From: a virus
Reading direction: 5' to 3' (one strand)
DNA: 64,000 bases
IMG/VR virus record: IMGVR_UViG_3300024231_000003
Location: 1-64,000 of that record
Positions 25,274-33,274 of the stretch are shown one piece after another (position 1 is the stretch's first letter; every line of letters begins with the position of its first letter). The translations under genes were made by a program, and so were the position numbers. The notes under the pieces were generated by a model. It made no database searches and was not told the DNA's origin. It was given only the letters and a program-made list of their open reading frames with translations.

Positions 25274-26401
25274 ATGTCAGTACTTAACATAAAGAATGAA
25301 AAACACCACACAGAAGCAAATGCATTTTTAGATGAAGGTCTAGGAATGCAACGATACGATTTAATGAAATACAAGCAATTTGATAAATTAACAGAAAAGC
25401 AATTAGGCTTCTTTTGGCTACCACAAGAAGTTGATGTAAGTAAAGATTCCAAAGACTTTAAAAATCTAACGGATCATGAACAGCATATCTTTACATCAAA
25501 TCTAAAGCGACAAATTTTACTAGACAGTGTGCAAGGACGCTCTCCTAATTTGGCATTGTTGCCAATTGTTAGTCTACCTGAATTAGAAACGTGGATTGAA
25601 ACTTGGGCATTTAGTGAAACAATCCACTCACGTAGTTACACTCATATTATTCGTAATGTATACAATGATCCTAGTAAAGTATTTGATACACTGACGGATA
25701 GTAAAGAGATTACTGATTGTGCAGATGACATTTCAAAGTATTATGATGATCTTATTGAGTATACAAACTTACATGATCTATTAGGTTACGGTACACATAC
25801 TATTAATGGTGAAACTGTAGTAATTGATCGTTTGGAACATAAACGTAAAATCTGGATGTGCATTAATAGTGTTAACGTATTAGAAGGTATACGCTTTTAC
25901 GTATCATTTGCATGTAGTTGGGCATTTGCAGAACTTAAAAAGATGGAAGGCAATGCCAAAATCATTAAGTTCATCGCACGTGACGAAAACATTCACTTAG
26001 CAAGTACACAATACTTGTTAGCAAAAGTATTACCAAAAGAAGATCCAGAGTTTGCACAAATTGCAAAAGAGATGGAACCACAAATTACACAAATGTTTGT
26101 AGATGCAGTTGAGCAAGAAAAACAGTGGGCTGATTACTTGTTTAAAGACGGATCAATGATTGGTCTAAATGCAGAACTATTACATAACTACATTGAATGG
26201 ATTGCATGTAAGCGTATGACCGCACTTGGAATGAAATGCCCATACACAACTAGTCAAGCAAATCCACTGCCGTGGACACAGAAGTGGATTAGTGGAGCAG
26301 ATGTACAAGTAGCACCGCAAGAAACAGAAATTAGTTCATATGTTCAGGGTGGAGTGAAACAAGACGTTTCAGAAGATACATTTAAAGGATTCAGTTTATG
26401 A
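25274..26401 (+). CDS. nrdB: Ribonucleotide reductase class Ia, small (radical) subunit
   Basis: 375 residues; provides the di-metal tyrosyl radical to NrdA. Metal-binding and radical residues are visible in SETIHSRSYTHI (Glu, His and the radical Tyr) and RDENIHLAS (Glu, His). The C-terminal tail ends in DTFKGFSL, which would bind NrdA. It has an AGGAAA SD sequence and overlaps the glutaredoxin gene by four bases. Confidence 0.96.
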   Translation: MSVLNIKNEKHHTEANAFLDEGLGMQRYDLMKYKQFDKLTEKQLGFFWLPQEVDVSKDSKDFKNLTDHEQHIFTSNLKRQILLDSVQGRSPNLALLPIVSLPELETWIETWAFSETIHSRSYTHIIRNVYNDPSKVFDTLTDSKEITDCADDISKYYDDLIEYTNLHDLLGYGTHTINGETVVIDRLEHKRKIWMCINSVNVLEGIRFYVSFACSWAFAELKKMEGNAKIIKFIARDENIHLASTQYLLAKVLPKEDPEFAQIAKEMEPQITQMFVDAVEQEKQWADYLFKDGSMIGLNAELLHNYIEWIACKRMTALGMKCPYTTSQANPLPWTQKWISGADVQVAPQETEISSYVQGGVKQDVSEDTFKGFSL

Positions 26402-26652
26402 GCATAGAAATTTATGGAAAACCACAATGTCCATTTTGTGACAGAGCAAAGACATTATGTGAAACTAGACAACTGTCATACAAGTATTATCAGCTTGGCA
26501 CGGACTTTACACGTGAGGAAGTTTTAGAAATGTTCCCAGGAGCAAGAACATTCCCACAAATTAAAGTAAATGGTAAATCAATTGGTGGATACGATGGGTT
26601 TCCACAATACTTAGAAGAAACAAATTATAACGGAACAGGAAATACAATATGA
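26398..26652 (+). CDS. grx: Glutaredoxin
   Basis: 84 residues with the CPFC active site near the N-terminus, TFPQIKV (cis-Pro region) and IGGYDGF (glutathione-binding Gly). It likely re-reduces NrdA through its C-terminal CxxC. It overlaps nrdB by four bases, completing the reductase operon. Confidence 0.93.
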   Translation: MSIEIYGKPQCPFCDRAKTLCETRQLSYKYYQLGTDFTREEVLEMFPGARTFPQIKVNGKSIGGYDGFPQYLEETNYNGTGNTI

Positions 26653-26939
26653 TTATAGAAGCACCATATACAGTGAACGACATTGTTAGTCTTAAACTAG
26701 CAAGTGGCGAGGAAATGATTGCCCGCCTAGTAGCTGAAGATGCAACACACGCAACAGTAACAAAGCCACTAATGCTTATTGCTGCAGACAATGGAATGGG
26801 CCTAGCACCGTTTATGTTTACAGTTAGCCCAGAAGCTAAAATTAAACTAAAAATAAATAGTATTATATGTATAGTTAAATCAGCTAAAGATGCTGTTGAT
26901 ATCTATACAAAACAAACATCAGGATTGGCAACAGTATAA
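26649..26939 (+). CDS. Small Sm-like (SH3-barrel) protein
   Basis: 96 residues. NDIVSLKLASGEEMIARLVAEDA followed by VTKPLML is the 'V.L.l.sG.e...k..e.......v..P.m' strand pattern of a small Sm/LSm-like barrel known in T4-like phages. A possible RNA- or protein-binding adaptor. It overlaps glutaredoxin and the PAAR gene by four bases and one base, linking early and virion genes in one run. Confidence 0.55.
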   Translation: MIIEAPYTVNDIVSLKLASGEEMIARLVAEDATHATVTKPLMLIAADNGMGLAPFMFTVSPEAKIKLKINSIICIVKSAKDAVDIYTKQTSGLATV

Positions 26940-27226
26940 TGGCAGGAGTTCACAGAAACGGCGATAGTAGAGCATGCGGTGCTAGCACAATAGCAAGTAA
27001 CCCTAACGTCTTTGTGAACAACAAACTAGCGGCTGTTGACGGAAATCCAAATTCACACGGTGGTGGCAATTTAAATGCTGCAAACCCAAATGTGTTTATT
27101 GGAAATAAACTTGTGGTAATTAATGGAAACAGTGCGTCACCTGATGCATTGTGTCCTTTGCCAGGAGGGGCTCATTGTGCGCCTAGTGCAACCAGTGCTA
27201 GCGGCGATGTATTCATAGGCGGATAA
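26939..27226 (+). CDS. PAAR-repeat baseplate spike tip protein (gp5.4-like)
   Basis: 95 residues. Repeats of 'ANPNVFIGNKL.V..GN' and 'HGGG', with two cysteines, give the PAAR fold that forms the sharp, metal-capped tip of contractile tail spikes. Homologous to T4 gp5.4 and the T6SS PAAR proteins. Overlaps its upstream neighbour by one base and is followed by a large virion gene. Confidence 0.85.
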   Translation: MAGVHRNGDSRACGASTIASNPNVFVNNKLAAVDGNPNSHGGGNLNAANPNVFIGNKLVVINGNSASPDALCPLPGGAHCAPSATSASGDVFIGG

Positions 27227-27227
27227 T

Positions 27228-28523
27228 ATGGCAGATTTTACTAATGGTATAGAAAATGCCCAACACTATTTAAATGCAGTTGATCAAGCAAGTATAGAAG
27301 TACCAACATCTGTTACTTCTAATTTGTTATCAGGTACAGTATCTTCAAGCACAACAAGCTTTAGTATACGAGAAATTATATGTAGTTTACTTGCTGGAAA
27401 TGGCATAAAGCTACCTAATTTACAAATATGTTTAAAAGTTAATATTGGCAGACTATTAAGTATCAGTGGACTTCCACTATCTATAAAAAATGCATTACTT
27501 TCTGTAGAAAAAGCATTAGATGACTTTATTACACATACTGGTATAGACAATGTGCTAGGTAGATTAAACTCTGCCATTGGTGAATTTGCCGCTATTGCTA
27601 ACATGATTAATTTTTGTGGAACACCAGTAGTACCACGTGCTATTCCAAATGTACTAAAAGATGTATTTGGAGCATACTTAGGTAAAGGACAAGATTTAAT
27701 GGATCGATTAGGCGTAATGCTTGATAATGATATTGGATTATGTTTGGGAGACGGTGGATTTAATGTAAGCATTTTTCAGTCAGGATTATTAAAAGATATT
27801 GGAGATTGGGTAGATGATTTTGGAAATATGCCAACTGCAACAATTAATAGTATTACTAACAGTTTAAAAAATCTATCTTCTGATATTAATGACTTAATTA
27901 AATTTGAAAATAACTTTAGCGGCACAGATAATGCTGGCGGTAGTACATTTAGTCCTACAGAAGGCAGAGTGCATACTGGTATTGGTACAGCACTTCCTGA
28001 AAACATGACACTTGCTGAAAGTCAAAAATATGCAAGTTTATTAAAAGCATTGTATTCAGCTACAAGTGCTTATCCTGTTGATGATGCTGGTAATAATATT
28101 ATGCATTACTTACTAGAACCAGAACTTATATCTAAACTGGAATTAGATAGCAATCCCACATATACACTGGAAGAAAACGAACCAGTTTATGATCATTGTG
28201 GAGTTATTACTGGTTATACAAAATCCACAATACAGGCTCCTGCACCAACAAGCACAGGCGGACCAACAGCATCAGCAACACAGCCAGGTGTAGTTGGTCT
28301 TGCAGAAAGCGGAATAGTTCTTAATAACTCTCCTGCATCAACCGTAAATCTAGGAACGACGAACCCCAATGTTCAGTCAAGTGTACCAGATACTCCTATT
28401 GGTAAAAATGGCGATAAAAAAGGTGATATGGCAGTTAATAGTACACATACATTTATTGCAATTGCTAATTATGATGGTACAACAGCAATATGGTCAAAAT
28501 CAGCAAATAATACTAGTTGGTAA
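27228..28523 (+). CDS. Large virion (baseplate-associated) protein
   Basis: 431 residues following the PAAR gene by one base. The first two thirds are helical with four cysteines; after ~Asn 330 a Pro/Thr/Ser-rich linker leads to a C-terminal region (NGDKKGDMAVNSTHTFIAIANYDGTTAIW) like the short repeated ends of phage tail fibres. The context argues for a baseplate/spike component. Family function unknown. Confidence 0.6.
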   Translation: MADFTNGIENAQHYLNAVDQASIEVPTSVTSNLLSGTVSSSTTSFSIREIICSLLAGNGIKLPNLQICLKVNIGRLLSISGLPLSIKNALLSVEKALDDFITHTGIDNVLGRLNSAIGEFAAIANMINFCGTPVVPRAIPNVLKDVFGAYLGKGQDLMDRLGVMLDNDIGLCLGDGGFNVSIFQSGLLKDIGDWVDDFGNMPTATINSITNSLKNLSSDINDLIKFENNFSGTDNAGGSTFSPTEGRVHTGIGTALPENMTLAESQKYASLLKALYSATSAYPVDDAGNNIMHYLLEPELISKLELDSNPTYTLEENEPVYDHCGVITGYTKSTIQAPAPTSTGGPTASATQPGVVGLAESGIVLNNSPASTVNLGTTNPNVQSSVPDTPIGKNGDKKGDMAVNSTHTFIAIANYDGTTAIWSKSANNTSW

Positions 28524-28541
28524 AATAATTAAAATTAATGC

Positions 28542-28570
28542 TTGACAAGCTGATATCTTAATGCTATAGT
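28542..28570 (+). promoter_or_regulatory. Sigma70-type promoter for the glycine-zipper gene
   Basis: TTGACA (28542-28547), 17-bp spacer, TATAGT (28565-28570); leader of about 20 nt with an AAGG SD sequence. Confidence 0.75.
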
Positions 28571-28598
28571 GTAGCTATAGTAACAAAAAGGTAAAAAC

Positions 28599-29123
28599 AT
28601 GAAAAATTCAATCCTACTAGCAACAGTTGCAACACTTCTGTCAACAGCAGTAAGTGCATCAGAAATTGTACGAACAGGCATTGTACTTAGAAGTGAACCA
28701 ATTTACACTACAAGAACAGAATCAACTCCATCTACATCATGCAAAACAATTGATGTACCAATTTACGGAAGATCTAACACAACCTCAAATGCAGGCGAAG
28801 GTGCTTTCCTTGGTATGCTATTAGGTGGTATTGGTGGCAAAGTAATTGGTGGTAACGACAAAGGCGCCGCAGCAGGTGCTATACTGGGCGGTATTATTGG
28901 TGCTGATAAAGCACAGAAAAATACAACACGCCAGATTGTTGGATATAACCAAGAACAAAGATGTACAACAGTTTATACTAACAAAAAATTACGTACTCTT
29001 GATGGATATTTTACAGTAGTAGAAGTAAGAGAACTTGATTACTTTCGTTATGATTTTGTAAGCAATACACAGTATGCACAAGGTCAAGAACTTAAAACAC
29101 GTATCAAACTTGAAGTAAAATAA
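28599..29123 (+). CDS. Secreted glycine-zipper envelope protein
   Basis: 174 residues. An N-terminal signal peptide (KNSILLATVATLLSTAVSAS) is followed by two cysteine-containing beta segments and a Gly-zipper transmembrane-like region (GGIGGKVIGGNDKGAAAGA). It resembles bacterial Gly-zipper 2TM outer-membrane proteins. Expressed from a strong early promoter, it would reach the periplasm or outer membrane, so it may change surface properties or exclude superinfecting phage (inference). The host range of homologues is unknown here. Confidence 0.75.
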   Translation: MKNSILLATVATLLSTAVSASEIVRTGIVLRSEPIYTTRTESTPSTSCKTIDVPIYGRSNTTSNAGEGAFLGMLLGGIGGKVIGGNDKGAAAGAILGGIIGADKAQKNTTRQIVGYNQEQRCTTVYTNKKLRTLDGYFTVVEVRELDYFRYDFVSNTQYAQGQELKTRIKLEVK

Positions 29124-29165
29124 AAAGATAAATAAAACTGTAGATAATTAATATACTAAAAAGTG

Positions 29166-29194
29166 TTGACACTAACTCTTACATGTAGTATATT
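29166..29194 (+). promoter_or_regulatory. Promoter for the first tRNA array
   Basis: TTGACA (29166-29171), 17-bp spacer, TATATT (29189-29194). Shares the string GTGTTGACAC and a similar spacer with the promoter before the second array (36303). A GATAAATA late-like motif lies just upstream (29128-29135). Confidence 0.8.
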
Positions 29195-29228
29195 AATTAT
29201 ACAAATACCAAAAACTGTTAACAGTTTT

Positions 29229-29304
29229 GCTCCTATAGCTCAGTTGGTAGAGCAACTGATTTGTAATCAGTAGGTCCGCGGTTCAAGTCCGTGTGGGAGC
29301 ACCA
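29229..29304 (+). tRNA. tRNA-Thr(TGT)
   Basis: Acceptor GCTCCTA/TGGGAGC, anticodon arm ACTGA-TTTGTAA-TCAGT, normal T arm (GGTTCAAGTCC), encoded CCA end. First gene of the array. Confidence 0.95.
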
Positions 29305-29310
29305 GTTAAT

Positions 29311-29394
29311 GCGGATGTGGTGGAATGGTAGACACGCAGGTTTTAGGTACCTGTGCTTCACGGCGTGAGAGTTCGAGTCTCTCCATCCGCACCA
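29311..29394 (+). tRNA. tRNA-Leu(TAG)
   Basis: Acceptor GCGGATG/CATCCGC, anticodon arm CAGGT-TTTAGGT-ACCTG, long variable arm, CCA encoded. Six bases after tRNA-Thr. Confidence 0.95.
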
Positions 29395-29459
29395 AGATGG
29401 TTAGCAACCAGAAATAGCTCGGGTTGGCCATGGTAAGTCAACACTATTATAGGTATTTG

Positions 29460-29467
29460 TATAAATA
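29460..29467 (+). promoter_or_regulatory. Late promoter within the first tRNA array
   Basis: TATAAATA between tRNA-Leu and tRNA-Ala, set in a small palindrome (GTATTT ... AAATAC). The 65 bp before it contain imperfect hairpins (ATGG...CCAT and AACC...GGTT around 29397-29432) but no gene. Could give late-phase transcription of the distal tRNAs. Confidence 0.5.
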
Positions 29468-29485
29468 CTTATAACAACAGTTAAT

Positions 29486-29561
29486 GGGGCATTAGCTCAG
29501 CTGGGAGAGCACCTGCTTTGCAAGCAGGGGGTCAACGGTTCGATCCCGTTATGCTCCACCA
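29486..29561 (+). tRNA. tRNA-Ala(TGC)
   Basis: Acceptor GGGGCAT/ATGCTCC, anticodon arm CCTGC-TTTGCAA-GCAGG, CCA encoded. Confidence 0.95.
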
Positions 29562-29592
29562 TTAATAATCGCCTTTTGGTAAAGGTAGTCTT

Positions 29593-29624
29593 GGGAGCAG
29601 ACTTTAAACGCTCTCATTTTTTTT
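29593..29624 (+). terminator. Intrinsic terminator inside the first tRNA array
   Basis: GGGAGC (29593-29598) pairs with GCTCTC (29610-29615, one G-U) and is followed by an eight-T run. It could limit read-through, making promoter-proximal tRNAs more abundant. A second small hairpin (CCTTT...AAAGG) precedes it. Confidence 0.75.
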
Positions 29625-29626
29625 AT

Positions 29627-29702
29627 TCCTTGTTAGCTCAGCTGGTAGAGCAACTGACTGTTAATCAGTAGGTCGTTGGTTCGAGCCCAACACAAGGAGC
29701 CA
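29627..29702 (+). tRNA. tRNA-Asn(GTT)
   Basis: Acceptor TCCTTGT/ACAAGGA, anticodon arm ACTGA-CTGTTAA-TCAGT, CCA encoded. Starts three bases after the terminator T run. Confidence 0.95.
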
Positions 29703-29707
29703 ATACA

Positions 29708-29795
29708 GGAGAGGTGGCAGAGTGGTCGAATGCGGCGGTCTTGAAAACCGTTGAACTGCGAGGTTCCCAGGGTTCGAATCCCTGTCTCTCCGCCA
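29708..29795 (+). tRNA. tRNA-Ser(TGA)
   Basis: Acceptor GGAGAGG/CTCTCC type, anticodon loop CTTGAAA, long variable arm, CCA encoded. Confidence 0.95.
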
Positions 29796-29797
29796 TA

Positions 29798-29873
29798 GGG
29801 TGATTAGCTCAGTTGGTAGAGCGTCTCGTTTACACCGAGAATGTCAGGAGTTCGAGTCTCTTATCACCCACCA
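29798..29873 (+). tRNA. tRNA-Val(TAC)
   Basis: Acceptor GGGTGAT/ATCACCC, anticodon arm TCTCG-TTTACAC-CGAGA, CCA encoded. Confidence 0.95.
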
Positions 29874-29876
29874 TAT

Positions 29877-29953
29877 AGAGACATAGCTCAGTTGGTTAGA
29901 GCATTCGCCTGATAAGCGAAAGGTCGGTGGTTCGAGTCCACTTGTCTCTACCA
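29877..29953 (+). tRNA. tRNA-Ile(GAT)
   Basis: Acceptor AGAGACA/TGTCTCT, anticodon arm TTCGC-CTGATAA-GCGAA, CCA encoded. Confidence 0.95.
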
Positions 29954-29963
29954 ATTTAGATAT

Positions 29964-30038
29964 GCGGGTGTAGCTCAGTGGTAGAGCCTTTCGTTGCCAA
30001 CGAAACTGTCGACAGTTCGAATCTGTTCACCCGCTCCA
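29964..30038 (+). tRNA. tRNA-Gly(GCC)
   Basis: Acceptor GCGGGTG/CACCCGC, anticodon arm TTTCG-TTGCCAA-CGAAA, CCA encoded. Confidence 0.95.
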
Positions 30039-30054
30039 TAAATATAAAGTATAC

Positions 30055-30131
30055 GCGGTTGTAGCTCAGTTGGTTAGAGTGCCGGCCTGTCACGCCGGAG
30101 GTCGCGGGTTCGAGTCCCGTCAACCGCGCCA
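30055..30131 (+). tRNA. tRNA-Asp(GTC)
   Basis: Acceptor GCGGTTG/CAACCGC, anticodon arm CCGGC-CTGTCAC-GCCGG, CCA encoded. Markedly more GC-rich than the other tRNAs. Last of the array, 21 bp before the nuclease gene. Confidence 0.95.
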
Positions 30132-30152
30132 TTAAATTAGGAGTAAGATGAA

Positions 30153-30590
30153 ATGAAATATATAACCACATTAATAATTGCATGCTTAATTGCAACAAGT
30201 ACATTTGCTAAAGAGCCAGTAATGGTTGAATACGATTTTCCTATTACTAGAGTTATTGATGGAGACACAGTGGCATTTGAAGCAAACTTTTTGCCAGACC
30301 CATTCAAGAAAGAATTAAGTATTCGTGTGTATGGTGTTGACACTCCTGAAAAAAGCTGGAGAGCAGAATGTGATAAAGAAGCACAATGGGGTGCAGAAGC
30401 TAGTGCATTTACAAAAAACATGATTAACGAATCACGTAACATTAAAATTGCTATTTACAAATGGGACAAATACGGTGGACGTGTGTTAGGTGATATTATA
30501 CTTGATGGATTTAGTTTACGTCAACTATTAATTGAAAATGGCTATGCACGTGAATATTACGGAGACAAGAAAGAATCATGGTGTGACTAA
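30153..30590 (+). CDS. Secreted staphylococcal-nuclease-like enzyme
   Basis: 145 residues: a signal peptide (YITTLIIACLIATSTFA) then an SNase fold with VIDGDTV (catalytic Asp), RVYGVDTPE and KYGRVLGD motifs. Such enzymes cut DNA/RNA with Ca2+. Export implies periplasmic or extracellular action, for example to salvage DNA or clear DNA from competing phage; that is inference. It follows the first tRNA array by 21 bp with a TAGGAG SD sequence, and its end overlaps the next gene. Confidence 0.85.
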   Translation: MKYITTLIIACLIATSTFAKEPVMVEYDFPITRVIDGDTVAFEANFLPDPFKKELSIRVYGVDTPEKSWRAECDKEAQWGAEASAFTKNMINESRNIKIAIYKWDKYGGRVLGDIILDGFSLRQLLIENGYAREYYGDKKESWCD

Positions 30591-31785
30591 TCCCAAAGAT
30601 GAAAAAGGATTTTGTGTAATACCATTTACACAATCGTTCATACAAGATAATCGATCCAGGCTATGTTGTGAAAGTAAACAAACAGACGTATTTTATTTAA
30701 CAGAAGATGTAAATTTTTCTGATATATGGAATAATGATTTTCATCAGAGCATTAGAAAACAAATGTTATCAGGTTCTGGCGTATTGCCAACATGTTGTGA
30801 AATTTGCACAATGGATGAAGAATCTGGCGAAGAAAGTATGCGCCAATTTCAAAACAAGTATCAAAACGCAAGCATTGCTGATTTTAATAGTGTAATAGCT
30901 CCCCCTCCGATTAGTTACGATATTAGAGCAAATAATAAATGCAATCTTGAATGTGTAATGTGTGATGGACGTCTTAGTACAGCTATCCATAAAAGACTTA
31001 ACGACTATGGTTTAACTGATGATGATGATTTTCCTGTTACATTTGGTGAAGAGTGGAAACAACAAGCATATATTATTGACCATGTTAAAGAAAATAGTAG
31101 CAATATTACTAGTATGAGATTTGCTGGAGGTGAGCCTTTTTTAATGCCAGAAGTATTAGACATGCTTGAATATTTTGCCAACACTGGAGATAGCAAAAAT
31201 ATTGATTTACAAATTCTTACTAATGGTACTACAGTGAGAACTAAATGGTTTTCCAATATACTTACCAAATACAAAAAAGTAAGATTAAAAATTAGTATAG
31301 ACGGCATTGGTGAAACTGGAGAGTATGTAAGATACCCTTCTAAGTGGAGCGTAGTTGATAAAAATATACAACGTCTACTAAAAATATCAAAAGAAAACGA
31401 CAATATAAATGTTGATCTAGTGCCAGTAATTCATTTGCTTAATGCATTAGAAATGGATAAAGTTATAGAGTATGCAGCAATCAATGAAGTTGATATGGCA
31501 TTAACACCAGTATATACAGCAAGCAGTAATTATCATATAACAGCTGATTTACTTACTAATGATCTTAGAAAGATAGCACATGATAAAATGATGAATATGC
31601 TAGACAAATATCCAGATATGTCATTTAGTGTAGGTAAAGGATTTATAACAAATTTGTTAAACATGAAGCAACGAACAGACCCTCGACCAATACAGCAACT
31701 TAATCAAGTTGTAAAATATTGGGATAGTCATAGAGAAGTTAAGTTCCTTGATCGATACCCATATTTGGATTATCTAATTAAATAG
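30583..31785 (+). CDS. Radical-SAM 'twitch' family protein (family B, copy 1)
   Basis: About 400 residues from GTG 30583, which overlaps the nuclease stop by eight bases; upstream ATG 30532 lies deep in the nuclease gene and is less likely. An N-terminal cysteine group (FCVIPF, RLCCES, CCEIC) probably binds an auxiliary cluster. The radical-SAM motif NNKCNLECVMC comes next, then RFAGGEP and a strand ending in SIDGIGE. Paralogous to proteins at 34971 (minus) and 43206: all share the SIDG-like and 'RWP/RYP' motifs. Substrate unknown. Confidence 0.85.
   Translation: MTNPKDEKGFCVIPFTQSFIQDNRSRLCCESKQTDVFYLTEDVNFSDIWNNDFHQSIRKQMLSGSGVLPTCCEICTMDEESGEESMRQFQNKYQNASIADFNSVIAPPPISYDIRANNKCNLECVMCDGRLSTAIHKRLNDYGLTDDDDFPVTFGEEWKQQAYIIDHVKENSSNITSMRFAGGEPFLMPEVLDMLEYFANTGDSKNIDLQILTNGTTVRTKWFSNILTKYKKVRLKISIDGIGETGEYVRYPSKWSVVDKNIQRLLKISKENDNINVDLVPVIHLLNALEMDKVIEYAAINEVDMALTPVYTASSNYHITADLLTNDLRKIAHDKMMNMLDKYPDMSFSVGKGFITNLLNMKQRTDPRPIQQLNQVVKYWDSHREVKFLDRYPYLDYLIK
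31779..31784 (+). promoter_or_regulatory. Late-type motif with leaderless spacing before the amidotransferase-like gene
   Basis: TAAATA ends at 31784, five bases before ATG 31790. No SD sequence is evident. Confidence 0.45.
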
Positions 31786-31789
31786 TAAT

Positions 31790-32332
31790 ATGCGTATAGG
31801 ACTCACACAACGAGTATTTGAACACAACGGCCAATCATATGATGCAACAGATCAAGACTGGTATACATACTTTGACGACCACGAGATTATACCCATACCA
31901 AATTACCCACAGAATTTTATAAGTTTAGCAGACAGTTTAGACTTGCTAGTTATTACAGGAGGCAATGCTCCTGCTGAACGAGTTAAAACAGAACTACACC
32001 TAGTTCGTGCTATGATGGATAATAATAAACCTATATTGGGAGTTTGTCATGGAGCGTTTTTCTTAACTGAACTATTTGGTGGCAAGGTTGTTGAATGTAG
32101 TGGGCATCATAATACTATACACAATGTTACAATGGATAATGCTACAGTACAAGTAAACAGTTTTCATAATTTACAGATAAAAAATGCACCAGAAATGGCT
32201 AAAGTGTTAGCAGTAGACGAAGATGGTTTTTGCGAAAGTTGGACATATGGATCTATTGGTACAGTTGTTTGGCATCCTGAGCGTGGAAATATATCAATAC
32301 CAAATGACATAACACTATTGTTAAATTTATAA
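31790..32332 (+). CDS. Class I glutamine-amidotransferase / gamma-glutamyl peptidase-like protein
   Basis: 180 residues. GVCHGAFFLTELFGG holds the nucleophile Cys; HPERG gives the catalytic His-Glu; VITGGNAP is the N-terminal loop of this fold. Stand-alone proteins of this type include gamma-glutamyl hydrolases (C26), which cleave gamma-glutamyl amide bonds. It is separated from the preceding radical-SAM gene by four bases and may process the same pathway's intermediate. No synthase partner is adjacent. Confidence 0.75.
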   Translation: MRIGLTQRVFEHNGQSYDATDQDWYTYFDDHEIIPIPNYPQNFISLADSLDLLVITGGNAPAERVKTELHLVRAMMDNNKPILGVCHGAFFLTELFGGKVVECSGHHNTIHNVTMDNATVQVNSFHNLQIKNAPEMAKVLAVDEDGFCESWTYGSIGTVVWHPERGNISIPNDITLLLNL

Positions 32333-32340
32333 TTTAAAAG

Positions 32341-32348
32341 TATAAATA
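32341..32348 (+). promoter_or_regulatory. Late promoter for the ferritin-like gene
   Basis: TATAAATA, perfect match. The +1 should be about 32354, exactly where the first hairpin of the leader begins. Confidence 0.75.
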
Positions 32349-32353
32349 TAGTT

Positions 32354-32512
32354 GTAGCACAGAGTTGTGCTATTCATCAAGTATGATTCACATGTTTATA
32401 GCAGAGTTGCTATATTATTTAAGGTGTGACTCATTTATTATAAAAATAAATGTTTTATTCAAATTGTCTACATAGTAGACAACATTACAAAGTTAAAATG
32501 GAGAATAATACA
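32354..32512 (+). promoter_or_regulatory. Structured 5' leader with serial hairpins
   Basis: Four stem-loops in 130 nt: TAGCACA-GAGT-TGTGCTA (32355-32372) at the mRNA 5' end; ATAGCA-GAGT-TGCTAT (32398-32413) with an outer arm ATGATTCACA/TGTGACTCAT (one mismatch, 32383-32434); CATTTATT/AATAAATG (32432-32452); GTCTAC-ATA-GTAGAC (32466-32480). Two hairpins share the same GAGT loop. The gene's GGAG SD sequence lies free downstream. Likely mRNA stabiliser or cis-regulator. Confidence 0.7.
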
Positions 32513-33217
32513 ATGGCTTTAACAGGTAAACAATTCGTAGAACAAGTAGCAGCAGATAACGCAGCACTATTCACAGCATCAAAAATGAACGTAAAAGCGT
32601 ATTTTGAGAGCAAAAACAACTCAACAGAAGAACTAGTTGAGCACTTCATCGGTCGTATGGTTAACGAACGTATGAACATGGTAGAGATCAGTAAGCAAGT
32701 AGCAGCAATGCCAGCAAATGCAGATCCAATGGAACTACAAAATCTATCAAAGCAAGCACACGATGAAGCAGTACACTTCCGTATGGTTAAAGAGTGCATC
32801 GAAAAAATCACAGGCGAAGAACTAGACGTAGACGCAGCAATCGCAGCAGAAGCAGCTAAGCCACAAGCTAAAGGTGCTGATCTTTTAGACAAGTACGAAG
32901 CATCAAATGATGAAGCAGCACTAGCAGTATACCAAATGGTTGCTGAAGGTCGTGCAGAAGCAGTATGGAACCAAATGGCTGACTCAATTGAAGATTCATT
33001 CATTGCTAAATCTTATGCAAAAATCGCAAAAGACGAAGGTTTCCACTCAACTATCGGCGCAATGAAACTAGAAACAATTGCAACAGATGCAGATACACAA
33101 GCACGTATCCTAGCAATCGTTGACGGAATGCGTAAAGACTTATTCAACGTATCATGTGAAAACACACTAGAAGCTGAAGGTTCAAAAGAACTAGTAGCTG
33201 AAGCATACGGTTGGTAA
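32513..33217 (+). CDS. Ferritin-like di-iron carboxylate protein
   Basis: 234 residues, all-helical. Helices carry the di-metal pattern: Glu in EELVEHFIGRMVNE, ExxH in DEAVHFRM, Glu in AEGRAEAVWNQ, and ExxH in DEGFHSTI. Start: GGAG at 32500-32503 favours ATG 32513 over the in-frame ATG 32498. Codons include more C-ending forms (ATC, TAC, TTC) than its neighbours, suggesting high expression; a long structured leader and strong terminator support that. Could be an oxygenase, an iron store or a peroxidase. Nearest functional family not certain. Confidence 0.75.
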   Translation: MALTGKQFVEQVAADNAALFTASKMNVKAYFESKNNSTEELVEHFIGRMVNERMNMVEISKQVAAMPANADPMELQNLSKQAHDEAVHFRMVKECIEKITGEELDVDAAIAAEAAKPQAKGADLLDKYEASNDEAALAVYQMVAEGRAEAVWNQMADSIEDSFIAKSYAKIAKDEGFHSTIGAMKLETIATDADTQARILAIVDGMRKDLFNVSCENTLEAEGSKELVAEAYGW

Positions 33218-33244
33218 GTTATACTTAACAATTTTTGTTTAATT

Positions 33245-33274
33245 AAACCCAGTCTTTATGGCTGGGTTTTCTTA
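33245..33274 (+). terminator. Bidirectional terminator
   Basis: AAACCCAG (33245-33252) pairs with CTGGGTTT (33262-33269), flanked by T-rich sequence on the plus side and A-rich on the other, so it can end both the ferritin-like gene and the convergent minus-strand genes. Confidence 0.85.
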
